Shown one piece after another: positions 34,470 through 42,357 of a stretch of 64,000 bases of DNA (the first letter of the stretch is position 1; each line of letters starts with the position of its first letter). The DNA is from Hydrocarboniphaga effusa AP103 (lineage in GTDB: Bacteria > Pseudomonadota > Gammaproteobacteria > Nevskiales > Nevskiaceae): the NCBI RefSeq assembly GCF_000271305.1, contig NZ_AKGD01000002.1:992001-1056000 (forward strand), read 5' to 3'. The notes beneath the pieces are model-generated. The model did not search any database and was not told the DNA's origin. It saw only the letters and a program-made list of their open reading frames with translations. The translations under genes and the position numbers were made by a program.

Positions 34470-34799
34470 TCAAGGAGCGAGGCCGCCCCTGGCGTCGATC
34501 GCCTTCCGCATCGCCGCGATGGTCTTGGTCGCACGGAACTCGGCGACGTCCCTGGCCCACTGCGCCATTGGCTTCTTGTCCTCGATCCAGACGCCGTCGG
34601 TCGTCGCGAGGTTCGCCTTCACACGCTCCTTCGCGGCATCCGGGTCGGCACCCCTGACTTCGATCTCGACCGCTGGGGCGTCATGCACGTGGTCGCTGGC
34701 CTGGCATTCCTTCATTACGCCTTTGCTGCGCAGAAAATCGTAGACGCTGCGGTATTCGTAGTATTCGGCAGATGGGCGACCAGAGGCGCCGCGTTCCAC
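34470..34799 (-). pseudogene. Hypothetical protein, probably the 3' part of a broken gene
   Basis: I do not recognise the family. The open frame gives 109 residues with a coherent C-terminal part (SAEYYEYRSVYDFLRSKGVM, DPDAAKERVKANLATTDGVW and a lysine-rich end). Upstream, another frame reads FKAIGKSTERLLDKD and DAVARKLNAQWNAAPLV with similar codon quality and stops soon after about 34770. A frameshift between the two therefore seems likely, and the 5' end appears to be missing where the GH5 gene ends at 34910. It may be a truncated resident gene at the border of the rhamnoside locus. The alternative is a short intact gene starting at 34799. Confidence 0.4.
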
Positions 34800-34909
34800 T
34801 GTGCGTTGAGCTTGCGGGCCACCGCGTCCAAGTCCTTATCCAACAGTCGCTCCGTACTTTTACCGATGGCCTTGAAGCACGGAGCCAACACCTTCGTCGG
34901 GTTCCCTCA

Positions 34910-36850
34910 TCAACGGCAGTGTAGGACGCCCTCGACTATGCCGGCGGCAGCCGCTCGCAGCTTCAGCAATTGCCGATCTGGCGAATGTTGCTGCTGAACT
35001 GCGGCCCCAGATAGAGCGATCGATGGTGCCGTGCGTGCAAACCGTGCCGGAATGAATATTTCGGTATCACCCTCGATTTCAGGATCGAGATCGATCGAAA
35101 AGCGGAATACACCTTCATCCTGCGAGTAGTGGACTTGGAGAATCCGGCCTTGGGCGCGCTGGAGGTAGGGCCGGCAGAATCCCGCTACGGCGCGACCTCC
35201 GTCGTCGTCGCCAGGCTGCTGGTCGCACGAGAAAATCGACAGATCCTCCTGATTCCAGCCGTCGCCGACGCGAAGATCGTTGCGGTTGGATGCGGTGTAG
35301 TTCCATTGCGTGGACGACAGCAGCAGCGTGTCGAGCGTGTCGTAGACACTCTGCAATGCCAGCGCCTGGGCCTGCCAGACTGCGCTGTTGCGCTCGCCTG
35401 CGCTCCAGCGGTGGAAGGATTCACCGTCGTTGAGGTCGAAGGGCACGCCGAATTCGCCGATCAGCGTCGGCGCGCCGCCGTTGAGTCGTTCGCCTATGGT
35501 GCGGAAGTAGGCGAGTTGCAAGCCGTAGAGCTTCCTTTTTTCTGTTTGATGCGCGGCATTCGGCGTCGATGGGCTGCGCTTGCTCCATAGCAGTGCCAGA
35601 TCGTACCAGTGGCTCGCATTGATGGTTGCCGGTGGCATGTCTTTCGGAAAGCTGCGCCCCTGCGCGATCAGATGCGGATTGATCTCGGCGAACAGCAGCC
35701 AATCCGGATTGTGGCTGCGGATGGCCGCTGCCATGCGATGAAAGAACGGCTGCATGAAATCGCGTTCGTGATCGATACGCTGCCCGGCGTTCTTGATGAA
35801 GAAATCCTCGTCGACGACCTGCGCTGCGGTTTCGCCTGCGCGCCAGGCACCGGCCTGCTCGAACGGATCGGAGCCGTCCGACAGCCAGATCGATGTCCTC
35901 GAGCTGTTGTATTCGACTTCGTGTACCGCAATGCTTCCATCCGCGGCGCGCGAATAAAACGGAACCTTCGTCGTCAGCCCGCGTGCTGCCCTGAGTCCGT
36001 CGAACGGCGTCCACATCGGGCCCAGGCGCAGCGGCGAGTGATCGCTGATCGGTGGCGGTGCCGGACGCTGCGACATCTTCTGCCCCACCCAGCCGATGCC
36101 GGGCTCGTTGAGACTGTCGAAACCGATCACGTTGGGTAGCGAGGCGACACGCTTTGCGATCGCGGCGACAGCGCCGAAATAGTGGCGCTGCAAGTAGTGC
36201 TGCACGTTTTCGCCATCGACCTGCCATTGCGGCGTCAGGGTGGCGCCGGCGAAGAACGCGGTCCACATGATGCCGTTGGCTGCCATGCGATAGTTCACCG
36301 GCCAGCTCATCGCCGGATAGCGCGATTCCTGGCGCCGTTCCGGGTTCGAATAGTCGTAGCGATACTGCATCACGTGCGCGGCCGCAGCGGCATCGAAGCG
36401 GCGGAAATCGATCCCGAGCTTTTCGAAAGTCCAGCCGGGCGCGCCGCTGCCGCCCGACATGCGGCTCCACGCGTCCTGATGAAAATCGATGAACACCGCG
36501 AGCCCGTGCGCGGCCGCGCGTTCGCAGATATGGCCGACGTAGTCGACGTAGTGGGCATCATGCTCGCCAGGGCCGGCGTGCTCGACGGCTTCCCAGGTGA
36601 CCAGCAGGCGCAGTGTGTTGAAGCCCCAGCGCGCGATACGCCCCAGATGCGTGTCGGCTTCGGCGAGTGGAAATGGGCGCCCGACGAAACTGACGCTGCG
36701 ATGATCGCTGAAATCGGAAGGACGATCGGTGCCGCCGTCGGGATAGGGCAGCTTGCAGTCACCACCCAGATTGACCCCGCGCAGGATCAGGTGCCGGCCT
36801 TGCCGATCGACGAAACGCGTCCCTTCGATTCTCACCCAGAGCTTTGACAT
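34910..36850 (-). CDS. GH5 glycoside hydrolase, glucosylceramidase/steryl-glucosidase-like, cytoplasmic
   Basis: A retaining beta-glycosidase of clan GH-A, 646 residues. The start VRIEGTRFVDRQGRHLILRG, then VNLGGDCKLP resembles endoglycoceramidase-related proteins and steryl-beta-glucosidases of GH5. The acid/base Glu249 lies in DSLNEPG and the nucleophile Glu466 in LIGEFGVP; HQDAWSR at 124-130 is also family-like. The C-terminal ~90 residues form a beta-sandwich. No signal peptide is visible, so it should act in the cytoplasm on an imported glycoside. I start at the ATG at 36850 (GGGGGA upstream) rather than 36868. It is divergent from a GPH transporter and shares its operator region, so the two probably work together. 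Exact substrate is inference. Confidence 0.85.
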   Translation of the reverse strand: MSKLWVRIEGTRFVDRQGRHLILRGVNLGGDCKLPYPDGGTDRPSDFSDHRSVSFVGRPFPLAEADTHLGRIARWGFNTLRLLVTWEAVEHAGPGEHDAHYVDYVGHICERAAAHGLAVFIDFHQDAWSRMSGGSGAPGWTFEKLGIDFRRFDAAAAAHVMQYRYDYSNPERRQESRYPAMSWPVNYRMAANGIMWTAFFAGATLTPQWQVDGENVQHYLQRHYFGAVAAIAKRVASLPNVIGFDSLNEPGIGWVGQKMSQRPAPPPISDHSPLRLGPMWTPFDGLRAARGLTTKVPFYSRAADGSIAVHEVEYNSSRTSIWLSDGSDPFEQAGAWRAGETAAQVVDEDFFIKNAGQRIDHERDFMQPFFHRMAAAIRSHNPDWLLFAEINPHLIAQGRSFPKDMPPATINASHWYDLALLWSKRSPSTPNAAHQTEKRKLYGLQLAYFRTIGERLNGGAPTLIGEFGVPFDLNDGESFHRWSAGERNSAVWQAQALALQSVYDTLDTLLLSSTQWNYTASNRNDLRVGDGWNQEDLSIFSCDQQPGDDDGGRAVAGFCRPYLQRAQGRILQVHYSQDEGVFRFSIDLDPEIEGDTEIFIPARFARTAPSIALSGAAVQQQHSPDRQLLKLRAAAAGIVEGVLHCR

Positions 36851-36871
36851 TTTGATGTGATCCCCCATACT
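36844..36871 (+). promoter_or_regulatory. Possible promoter of the GPH transporter gene
   Basis: TTGACA (36844-36849), a 16-bp spacer and CATACT (36866-36871) lie just before the operator at 36880. The -35 box overlaps the GH5 start codon (ATGTCAAA on the other strand), the same layout as at the TetR/esterase spacer. Confidence 0.4.
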
Positions 36872-36879
36872 TCGGAAAA

Positions 36880-36899
36880 CTCATTATACAAATGGTGAG
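36880..36899. promoter_or_regulatory. Probable TetR operator 1 (GH5 / transporter spacer)
   Basis: The site CTCATTATACAAATGGTGAG has CTCA/TGAG ends and 18 of 20 bases identical to the site at 39034-39053. On the minus strand it contains a perfect -10 box TATAAT (36888-36883) for the GH5 gene, so a bound regulator would block that promoter. Confidence 0.7.
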
Positions 36900-36946
36900 T
36901 GAAAATGCATGCACATAATCATGAGAGCTCCCGGGAGAGAGTCGAC

Positions 36947-38305
36947 ATGGAACTCAACATGGGTCTGGGGCGCCGCTTTGCGCTGGGCGCGGGTGACTTC
37001 GGCTTCAATCTGTATTGGCAGACGGCGTCGATCTACCTGCTGTTTTTCTATACCGACGTGCTCGGTCTGGCGCCTGCCGTCGCGGGTGCGATCTACATGG
37101 CGGCTCTGATCTGGGATGCGGCGCTGGACCCGTTGATCGGCTCGCTGGCGGATCGCACGCGTACGCGCTTCGGCCGCTATCGCCCGTATCTGCTGTTCGG
37201 CGGCTTGCCGCTGGCGGTGATCTTCGCGGCGATGTTCGCCGGTCCGGCGGGTGACAGCACCGCAGGCATGGTGTTCGCCGCAATACTGCATGTCGGCTTT
37301 CGCAGCCTGTATGCGGTGATTTCGATTCCCTATGCCTCGCTGTTCGCGCGCGTGACCCGCGATGCGCGCATTCGGGCTGATCTCGCCGGCATTCGCATGG
37401 TGTTCGCGACGGTCTCGGCACTGCTGGTCGCCAGTCTGACTTTGCCGTTGGTGAAAGCGCTCGGAACGGAGGATGCGCCGCGTCGCGGCTGGGTGATGCT
37501 GGCGCTGATCTTCGGCGTGATCGCGAGCTTGAGCCTACTGCTCGCCGCTTGGGCCGCGAAGGGCTACGACAAGATCGAGGATCAAGCTCAGCAGAAGCCG
37601 CCGATGAAGGCGCTGCTGCGCTCCTTGTATCTGAATCGTCCGCTGATGCTGGTACTCGGGGCGGTCATGATCGCGTCGATATCGTCGACGCTGTTCGGAA
37701 AAAACCTGCTGTACTACTTCAAGTACGTGGTCGGTCGCGCCGAACTCGGCAGCGCGGCGATGGGTGTGGTGGCGCTGGTCGCGGCATTGTCGGTCCCGAT
37801 CTTCACCTGGTTGGCACGCACCTACGGCAAGCGCCGCGCCTGGCTTGTCGGTGCGGTTCCCGCGATCATCGGTATCTGCTGCTGGCATTGGTCCGATGGC
37901 ATGCCGCTGCCGTTCCTGTTCGTATCGCTGGCGCTGTGTGCGATGGGCACCGGCGCCTACGGTGTCTGCTTCTGGTCGATGCTCCCGGATACCGTGGAAT
38001 ACGGTGAATGGCGTAGCGGCGTGCGCGCCGAATCACTGATTTTCGGTTGCGGCGTGCTCGCGCAGAAAGTCGCGCTCGGCGTCGGTGCAGGCGTGCTGGG
38101 CCTTGCACTGAAGCAGATCGGATACGTGCCCAACGAGCTGCAGTCGGCGGCGACCTTGAACGACCTCAAGCAGTTGATGTTCTGGGTGCCGCTGATCGGC
38201 GGCCTGGTATCGGCCGCGCTGGTCTATTTTTATCCGATCGGGCTCAAGGAGCATGCGCGCATCGTCGAGGAAATCGCGGCGCGCAAGCTGCCGGTCAGCG
38301 AATGA
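36947..38305 (+). CDS. GPH-family glycoside/cation symporter (MFS)
   Basis: An inner-membrane sugar transporter of 452 residues with 12 predicted helices. The N terminus (MGLGRRFALGAGDFGFNLYW) and DPLIGSLADRTRTRFGRYRPYLLFG are signatures of the glycoside-pentoside-hexuronide (MelB/XylP) family. YGVCFWSMLPDTVEYGEWRSGVRAE is the conserved C-terminal-half motif. It is expected to import a mono- or oligosaccharide glycoside with H+ or Na+. Start is the ATG at 36947 behind GGGAGAG, in preference to ATGs at 36899 and 36905. Its end overlaps the TetR gene end by 11 bp. Divergence from the cytoplasmic GH5 gene suggests it supplies that enzyme. Confidence 0.9.
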   Translation: MELNMGLGRRFALGAGDFGFNLYWQTASIYLLFFYTDVLGLAPAVAGAIYMAALIWDAALDPLIGSLADRTRTRFGRYRPYLLFGGLPLAVIFAAMFAGPAGDSTAGMVFAAILHVGFRSLYAVISIPYASLFARVTRDARIRADLAGIRMVFATVSALLVASLTLPLVKALGTEDAPRRGWVMLALIFGVIASLSLLLAAWAAKGYDKIEDQAQQKPPMKALLRSLYLNRPLMLVLGAVMIASISSTLFGKNLLYYFKYVVGRAELGSAAMGVVALVAALSVPIFTWLARTYGKRRAWLVGAVPAIIGICCWHWSDGMPLPFLFVSLALCAMGTGAYGVCFWSMLPDTVEYGEWRSGVRAESLIFGCGVLAQKVALGVGAGVLGLALKQIGYVPNELQSAATLNDLKQLMFWVPLIGGLVSAALVYFYPIGLKEHARIVEEIAARKLPVSE

Positions 38306-39008
38306 AAACGCCCAGCACCGCTTCGATGTGTGCTTCGATGACGGCGTCGTCTGCCGGATCGATGTTCCAGACGCGCCGCACTTCCGGCGCCAGCGTGTAG
38401 AACGACTGCGCGGCGCCAACGATCACGTAGACCAGTGCCGGGGCCGAGGCTTTCGGCAGAATGCCTTCGCCCTGCAGCATGCGCACGAAGCGTTCTGCGG
38501 AACGCGAGGTTTCGCCGATGAAATGATCGGCTGCCCAGTGCAGCCTTTCGCTGTCGCGCACGCTCTCCTGGACCATGAGACGCGCATGCTCGGGATGGCG
38601 CGCGCAATACAGCACGTAGCGGCGCAAAGCCTCGCGCGCGAACTGGCGCCGGCTTTCGCGTGTGCGCAGCTGCACCGTGGATGGCGGCGCCGACAGTTCG
38701 GCGAATTGGCGCGCGAACAGAAACGTCACCGCTTCGCGCCACAACGCGTCCTTGCTGTTGAAGTAGTACTTGATCAGCGCGTGATGCACTCCGGCCAGCT
38801 CCGCAATATCGCGGGTCGAGCTGCCAGCGAAGCCGTGCTCGGAGAACACCTGCAACGCAGCCTGCAGGATCGCGGCGCGTGTCGCTTCTTTCTGCTGCAA
38901 ACGCAGGTTGACGCGCGGTTCATCCGGCTGCGCACTGGCGTGAGAGGCCGTTTTTGCTTTCGGCTTTGCTTTTTTTTTCTTCTGAGCGGTCTTGAGGGCT
39001 TTTGACAT
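38295..39008 (-). CDS. TetR-family regulator of the glycoside locus
   Basis: A DNA-binding repressor of 237 residues. After a basic Lys/Ala-rich N-terminal tail (about 1-30) come the TetR helix-turn-helix (LQVFSEHGFAGSSTRDIAEL and AGVHHALIKYYFNSKDALW) and an all-helical ligand domain. Start is the ATG at 39008; an in-frame ATG at 39038 lies inside the operator and on its own -10 box and is rejected. It is divergent from the carboxylesterase gene. The operator at 39034-39053 overlaps its own promoter, so autorepression is likely, and the twin site at 36880 extends control to the GH5 and transporter genes. The inducer is probably a breakdown product of the substrate. Confidence 0.9.
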   Translation of the reverse strand: MSKALKTAQKKKKAKPKAKTASHASAQPDEPRVNLRLQQKEATRAAILQAALQVFSEHGFAGSSTRDIAELAGVHHALIKYYFNSKDALWREAVTFLFARQFAELSAPPSTVQLRTRESRRQFAREALRRYVLYCARHPEHARLMVQESVRDSERLHWAADHFIGETSRSAERFVRMLQGEGILPKASAPALVYVIVGAAQSFYTLAPEVRRVWNIDPADDAVIEAHIEAVLGVFIR

Positions 39009-39029
39009 CGGTGTGGCCTGGGTTATGAT
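39002..39029 (+). promoter_or_regulatory. Probable sigma-70 promoter of the esterase operon
   Basis: TTGACA (39002-39007), a 16-bp spacer and TATGAT (39024-39029) stand directly before the operator at 39034-39053, which would cover the transcription start. Confidence 0.6.
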
Positions 39030-39033
39030 CGAT

Positions 39034-39053
39034 CTCATTATACAACTGGTGAA
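39034..39053. promoter_or_regulatory. Probable TetR operator 2 (TetR / esterase spacer)
   Basis: The site CTCATTATACAACTGGTGAA differs from operator 1 at only two positions. On the minus strand it holds the -10 box TATAAT (39042-39037) of the TetR gene and on the plus strand it follows the esterase -10 box, so one bound dimer could repress both directions. Confidence 0.7.
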
Positions 39054-39108
39054 TAAGAGGCGTGACTCTTTCCGAGAGTCTAAGCCGCGAACTGGTGAGG
39101 AGAGTTGG

Positions 39109-40728
39109 ATGCGCGTTTCAAGTCATCATTTGTCGATGTTCGTGTTGTTGGGCAGCTTGCACATTGCCAGCTCCTGCGCGGCCCCGCAGTCGACGACCGC
39201 GGTGGAGCGGCAGGCTGCCGTTGCGGTACCGGGCACCGGTCAGACCACAGCCACGGTGCGTGTCGAGACCGGCGTGTTGCAGGGCGCGGTCAGCGAAGCC
39301 GGCGTCTCGTACAAGAACATTCCGTACGCCGCACCGCCGGTCGGTGATCGCCGCTGGCGCGCCCCGGCGCCGGCCGAGCCTTGGGACGGCGTGCGTGATG
39401 CAACGCGTTACGGCCGTGACTGCATGCAGAATCGGCAGTCGTGGGACTCGATGGCGCCAACGCAGCCGCAAAGCGAAGACTGCCTGTATCTCAACATCTG
39501 GTCGCCCGCCTCGGCCGGCGAAAAGAGCAAGCTTCCGGTGCTGGTCGCGATTCATGGCGGTGGCTTCGTTGCCGGCGCCGGCAGCCAGGCGGTACTCGAC
39601 GGCAGCAAGCTCTCAGCGCGCGGCGCGATCATCGTCACCTTCAACTATCGGCTCGGACGTTTCGGCTTCTTCGCGCATCCCGCATTGAGCGCGGAGAGTC
39701 CGGGCAGCGCGGTCGGCAATTACGGCTTCATGGATCAGATCGCGGCGCTGCAGTGGGTCCAGCGCAATATCGCCGCGTTCGGCGGCGATCCGGCGAACGT
39801 GACGGTGTTCGGCGAATCCGCCGGCGGTGAATCGATCAACTATCTGATGCTCGCCGCCGATGCACGGGGTTTGTTCGCCAAAGCCATGGTGCAGTCCGGC
39901 GGAGGTCGTTCGCCGTGGCCCAAGCTGAGCGAAGACCGGCCGAATCTGCCGTCGGCGGAAGCCGTGGGCCGCAAGTTCGCGACGAAGGCCAAGGTCGCCT
40001 CGGACGATGCGGCCGCACTGCGCGCGGTGTCGGCGGCCAAGGTGCTCGGCGGCATCAGCCTGATCGACAACGACGGCGGCACCTACAGCGGCCCGATGAT
40101 CGACGGACGCATCGTCACCGCTGCGGTCAGCGACGGATTCGCGCAGGGCAGGCAGGCCCAGATTCCTTACTGGATCGGCAGCAACAGCAACGAGTTCGGT
40201 TTTCTGCCGGGCTTCTTGCTCGGCCGTTCGAACAGCAAGCTCGTCGAGCAGTTCGGTTTCGACGAAGCACAGCTGATCGCGGGCTACGGCAGCAAGGACG
40301 CGTACGAAGCGAATTTTGCCAGCGACGTCACTTTCACGGAGCCGGCGCGTTATCTCGCGACCGCCGCGGCCGCGAAGCAGCCGGTTTATCTGTGGCGTTT
40401 CGCCTACGTGGTCGAATCCAAACGCAAGTCATCCAAGGGGGCGGCGCATGCCACCGATCTGCCGTTCACGCTCGGCAATCTCGCGGCCAACGGCGACAAG
40501 ATCGGCGATGCGGATCGGCTTGCCGCTCAGCAGTTCGGCGATGCATTGATCGCCTTCGCCCGGACTGGCGTGCCGGCGATCGAGGGTCAGCCGGCGTGGC
40601 CACGGTATGCCGCAAAAGAAGGGCGAATGGTGGAATTTTCCGAGAAGGGCATCGTGATCACCAGCGCTGCGTCCCTCGCGCTCGATGCGATCGCTCAGCA
40701 GTTCGCCAAGCGCACCAGCGCGCCTTAA
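39109..40728 (+). CDS. Carboxylesterase type B, exported
   Basis: An alpha/beta-hydrolase of the cholinesterase/carboxylesterase-B family, 539 residues. The first ~23 residues are an export signal ending in SSC, possibly a lipoprotein site. Family motifs: GVSYKNIPYAAPPVGDRRWR (about 65-84), SEDCLYLNIWSPA (122-134), oxyanion-hole HGGGF (149-153) and nucleophile Ser237 in FGESAGGES. It should cleave carboxyl esters in the periplasm. GAGGAGAG precedes the ATG at 39109. It is the first of six same-direction genes (39109-51080) and is driven by the TetR-controlled promoter, suggesting deacylation of the imported glycoside. Confidence 0.9.
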   Translation: MRVSSHHLSMFVLLGSLHIASSCAAPQSTTAVERQAAVAVPGTGQTTATVRVETGVLQGAVSEAGVSYKNIPYAAPPVGDRRWRAPAPAEPWDGVRDATRYGRDCMQNRQSWDSMAPTQPQSEDCLYLNIWSPASAGEKSKLPVLVAIHGGGFVAGAGSQAVLDGSKLSARGAIIVTFNYRLGRFGFFAHPALSAESPGSAVGNYGFMDQIAALQWVQRNIAAFGGDPANVTVFGESAGGESINYLMLAADARGLFAKAMVQSGGGRSPWPKLSEDRPNLPSAEAVGRKFATKAKVASDDAAALRAVSAAKVLGGISLIDNDGGTYSGPMIDGRIVTAAVSDGFAQGRQAQIPYWIGSNSNEFGFLPGFLLGRSNSKLVEQFGFDEAQLIAGYGSKDAYEANFASDVTFTEPARYLATAAAAKQPVYLWRFAYVVESKRKSSKGAAHATDLPFTLGNLAANGDKIGDADRLAAQQFGDALIAFARTGVPAIEGQPAWPRYAAKEGRMVEFSEKGIVITSAASLALDAIAQQFAKRTSAP

Positions 40729-40752
40729 GTCGCGCCTCTCAGGAATCGACAT

Positions 40753-42345
40753 ATGAAAATCATTGCAAAAACGCTGACGATGTTCGCTGCGCTGTCGGCA
40801 TTTTCACTGCCGCAACAGGCGCACGCTGCGGACGACGCCTGCCTGGCTCTGAAGGATTTCAAGCTCGCTGGAGGTCGCATCGACAGCGTCGGTACGATGA
40901 CACCGCCGGAGCCGCTGGACCTCGGCATCAAGGGCGTGCCGCCGCTGCCGGTGTTGAACACGTATTGCCGCGTACAGGGCCGGCTGACACCCACGCCGGG
41001 GTCCGATATTCGCATCGAAGTCTGGTTGCCGCCGAAGGAGAAATGGAACGGCAAGTTCCTGGGTGCCGGCAACGCCGGTTATGCCGGCAATTTCACCTCG
41101 CCGTACCTGTTCATGGGCAATGCCGTCGGTCACGGTTATGCGTCGGCCGGTACCGACACTGGACACGTCAACGGCCAGATGGGGGATCGCGCCGCCTCCG
41201 GCGCAGGCTGGGCGCTGGGCCAGCCCGAAAAAGTGATCGACTACGGCAACCGCGCCAATCATCTGACCGCCGCCGCGGCGAAATCCCTGGTGCAGGCTTA
41301 CTACGGCAATGCGCCGAAGTATTCGTACTTCCAGGGCTGCTCGAATGGAGGGCGCGAGGCGCTGATGGAAGCACAGCGCTATCCCGAGGACTACGACGGC
41401 ATCATCGCCGGCGCGCCGGCCTACGATTGGATATCGCTGGTCGCCGGCATGGCCTGGAACACCTTGGCACGAGACGCCTTGCCCGACGGCATGCTGCCGG
41501 TCGCCAAACTCACCGTGCTGCAGAACGCGGTGCTCGAGCAGTGCGATGCGCTGGATGGTGTCAGCGATGGCTGGCTCGACGATCCGCGTCGCTGTGCGTT
41601 CGACCCGGGCACCGTGCAGTGCAAATCCGGCGACAGCGATGATTGTCTGAGCGCGGCCGAAGTCGTTGCCGTGCGCAAGATTTATTCGGGGCCGAAGACC
41701 GCGGCAGGAAAGCAGATCTATCCGGGTTTCCCGCCGGGCTCGGAGGCCGCGCAATGGAACCAGTGGCTCACCGGTGCGGAAACCGACGCGGCGATGTTCT
41801 CGACCGAATACTTCCGCAACATGGTCTTCGAGAAGCCGGATTGGGAACTGGCGCAACTGAACCTGGATCGCGATCTGCCGATCGCGCGCGCCAAGCACGA
41901 CAAGATCATGGTGTCGAACAATCCGGATCTTCGCGCGTTCGCCAAGCGGGGCGGCAAGCTGATCATGTATCACGGCTGGGGTGATGCCGCGATTCCGGCG
42001 CAGAGCACGATTGCCTATCGCGATGCCGTACGCGCCAAGCTTGGCGCGGCTGAAACCGACAAGTTCATGCAGTTGTACATGGTGCCGGGCATGAATCATT
42101 GCCTCGGTGGGCCCGGCCCGAACGACTTCGACATGATCGCCGCAATGGAGCGCTGGGTCGAAACCAAGACCCCACCGAAGGAAATCATCGCGGCCAAGTA
42201 CGCCAACGAATACGCCGGTCTGCTCGGCCTGCCTCCGGGCGATCCGGTAGTGTCGCGCCCCTTGTGTCCTTACCCGCAAGTCGCGCTGTACAAGGGACAG
42301 GGCTCGACCGACGAAGCCGCCAACTTCAGTTGCGGTCTGCGCTGA
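40753..42345 (+). CDS. Tannase/feruloyl-esterase family hydrolase, periplasmic
   Basis: The tannase family cleaves esters of gallic, ferulic and related aromatic acids, and also other bulky esters. The 530-residue product has a signal peptide (cleavage after AHA at about 25). The catalytic Ser197 lies in the GCSNGGREAL motif with its neighbouring Cys196, and the matching Cys after the catalytic His is in MNHCLGGPG, which is the CS-D-HC arrangement of the family. The calcium-loop-like DALDGVSDGWLDDP is also conserved. The gene lies 24 bp after the carboxylesterase gene. Its substrate could be a hydroxycinnamoyl or other acyl ester on a plant glycoside. Confidence 0.9.
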   Translation: MKIIAKTLTMFAALSAFSLPQQAHAADDACLALKDFKLAGGRIDSVGTMTPPEPLDLGIKGVPPLPVLNTYCRVQGRLTPTPGSDIRIEVWLPPKEKWNGKFLGAGNAGYAGNFTSPYLFMGNAVGHGYASAGTDTGHVNGQMGDRAASGAGWALGQPEKVIDYGNRANHLTAAAAKSLVQAYYGNAPKYSYFQGCSNGGREALMEAQRYPEDYDGIIAGAPAYDWISLVAGMAWNTLARDALPDGMLPVAKLTVLQNAVLEQCDALDGVSDGWLDDPRRCAFDPGTVQCKSGDSDDCLSAAEVVAVRKIYSGPKTAAGKQIYPGFPPGSEAAQWNQWLTGAETDAAMFSTEYFRNMVFEKPDWELAQLNLDRDLPIARAKHDKIMVSNNPDLRAFAKRGGKLIMYHGWGDAAIPAQSTIAYRDAVRAKLGAAETDKFMQLYMVPGMNHCLGGPGPNDFDMIAAMERWVETKTPPKEIIAAKYANEYAGLLGLPPGDPVVSRPLCPYPQVALYKGQGSTDEAANFSCGLR

Positions 42346-42357
42346 GCGAGAACCGCG

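Noticed and set aside
38994..39038. Upstream ATG at 39038 as start of the TetR protein
   Set aside because: It lies within the -10 box and operator, leaving no leader or ribosome-binding site; the ATG at 39008 is better.
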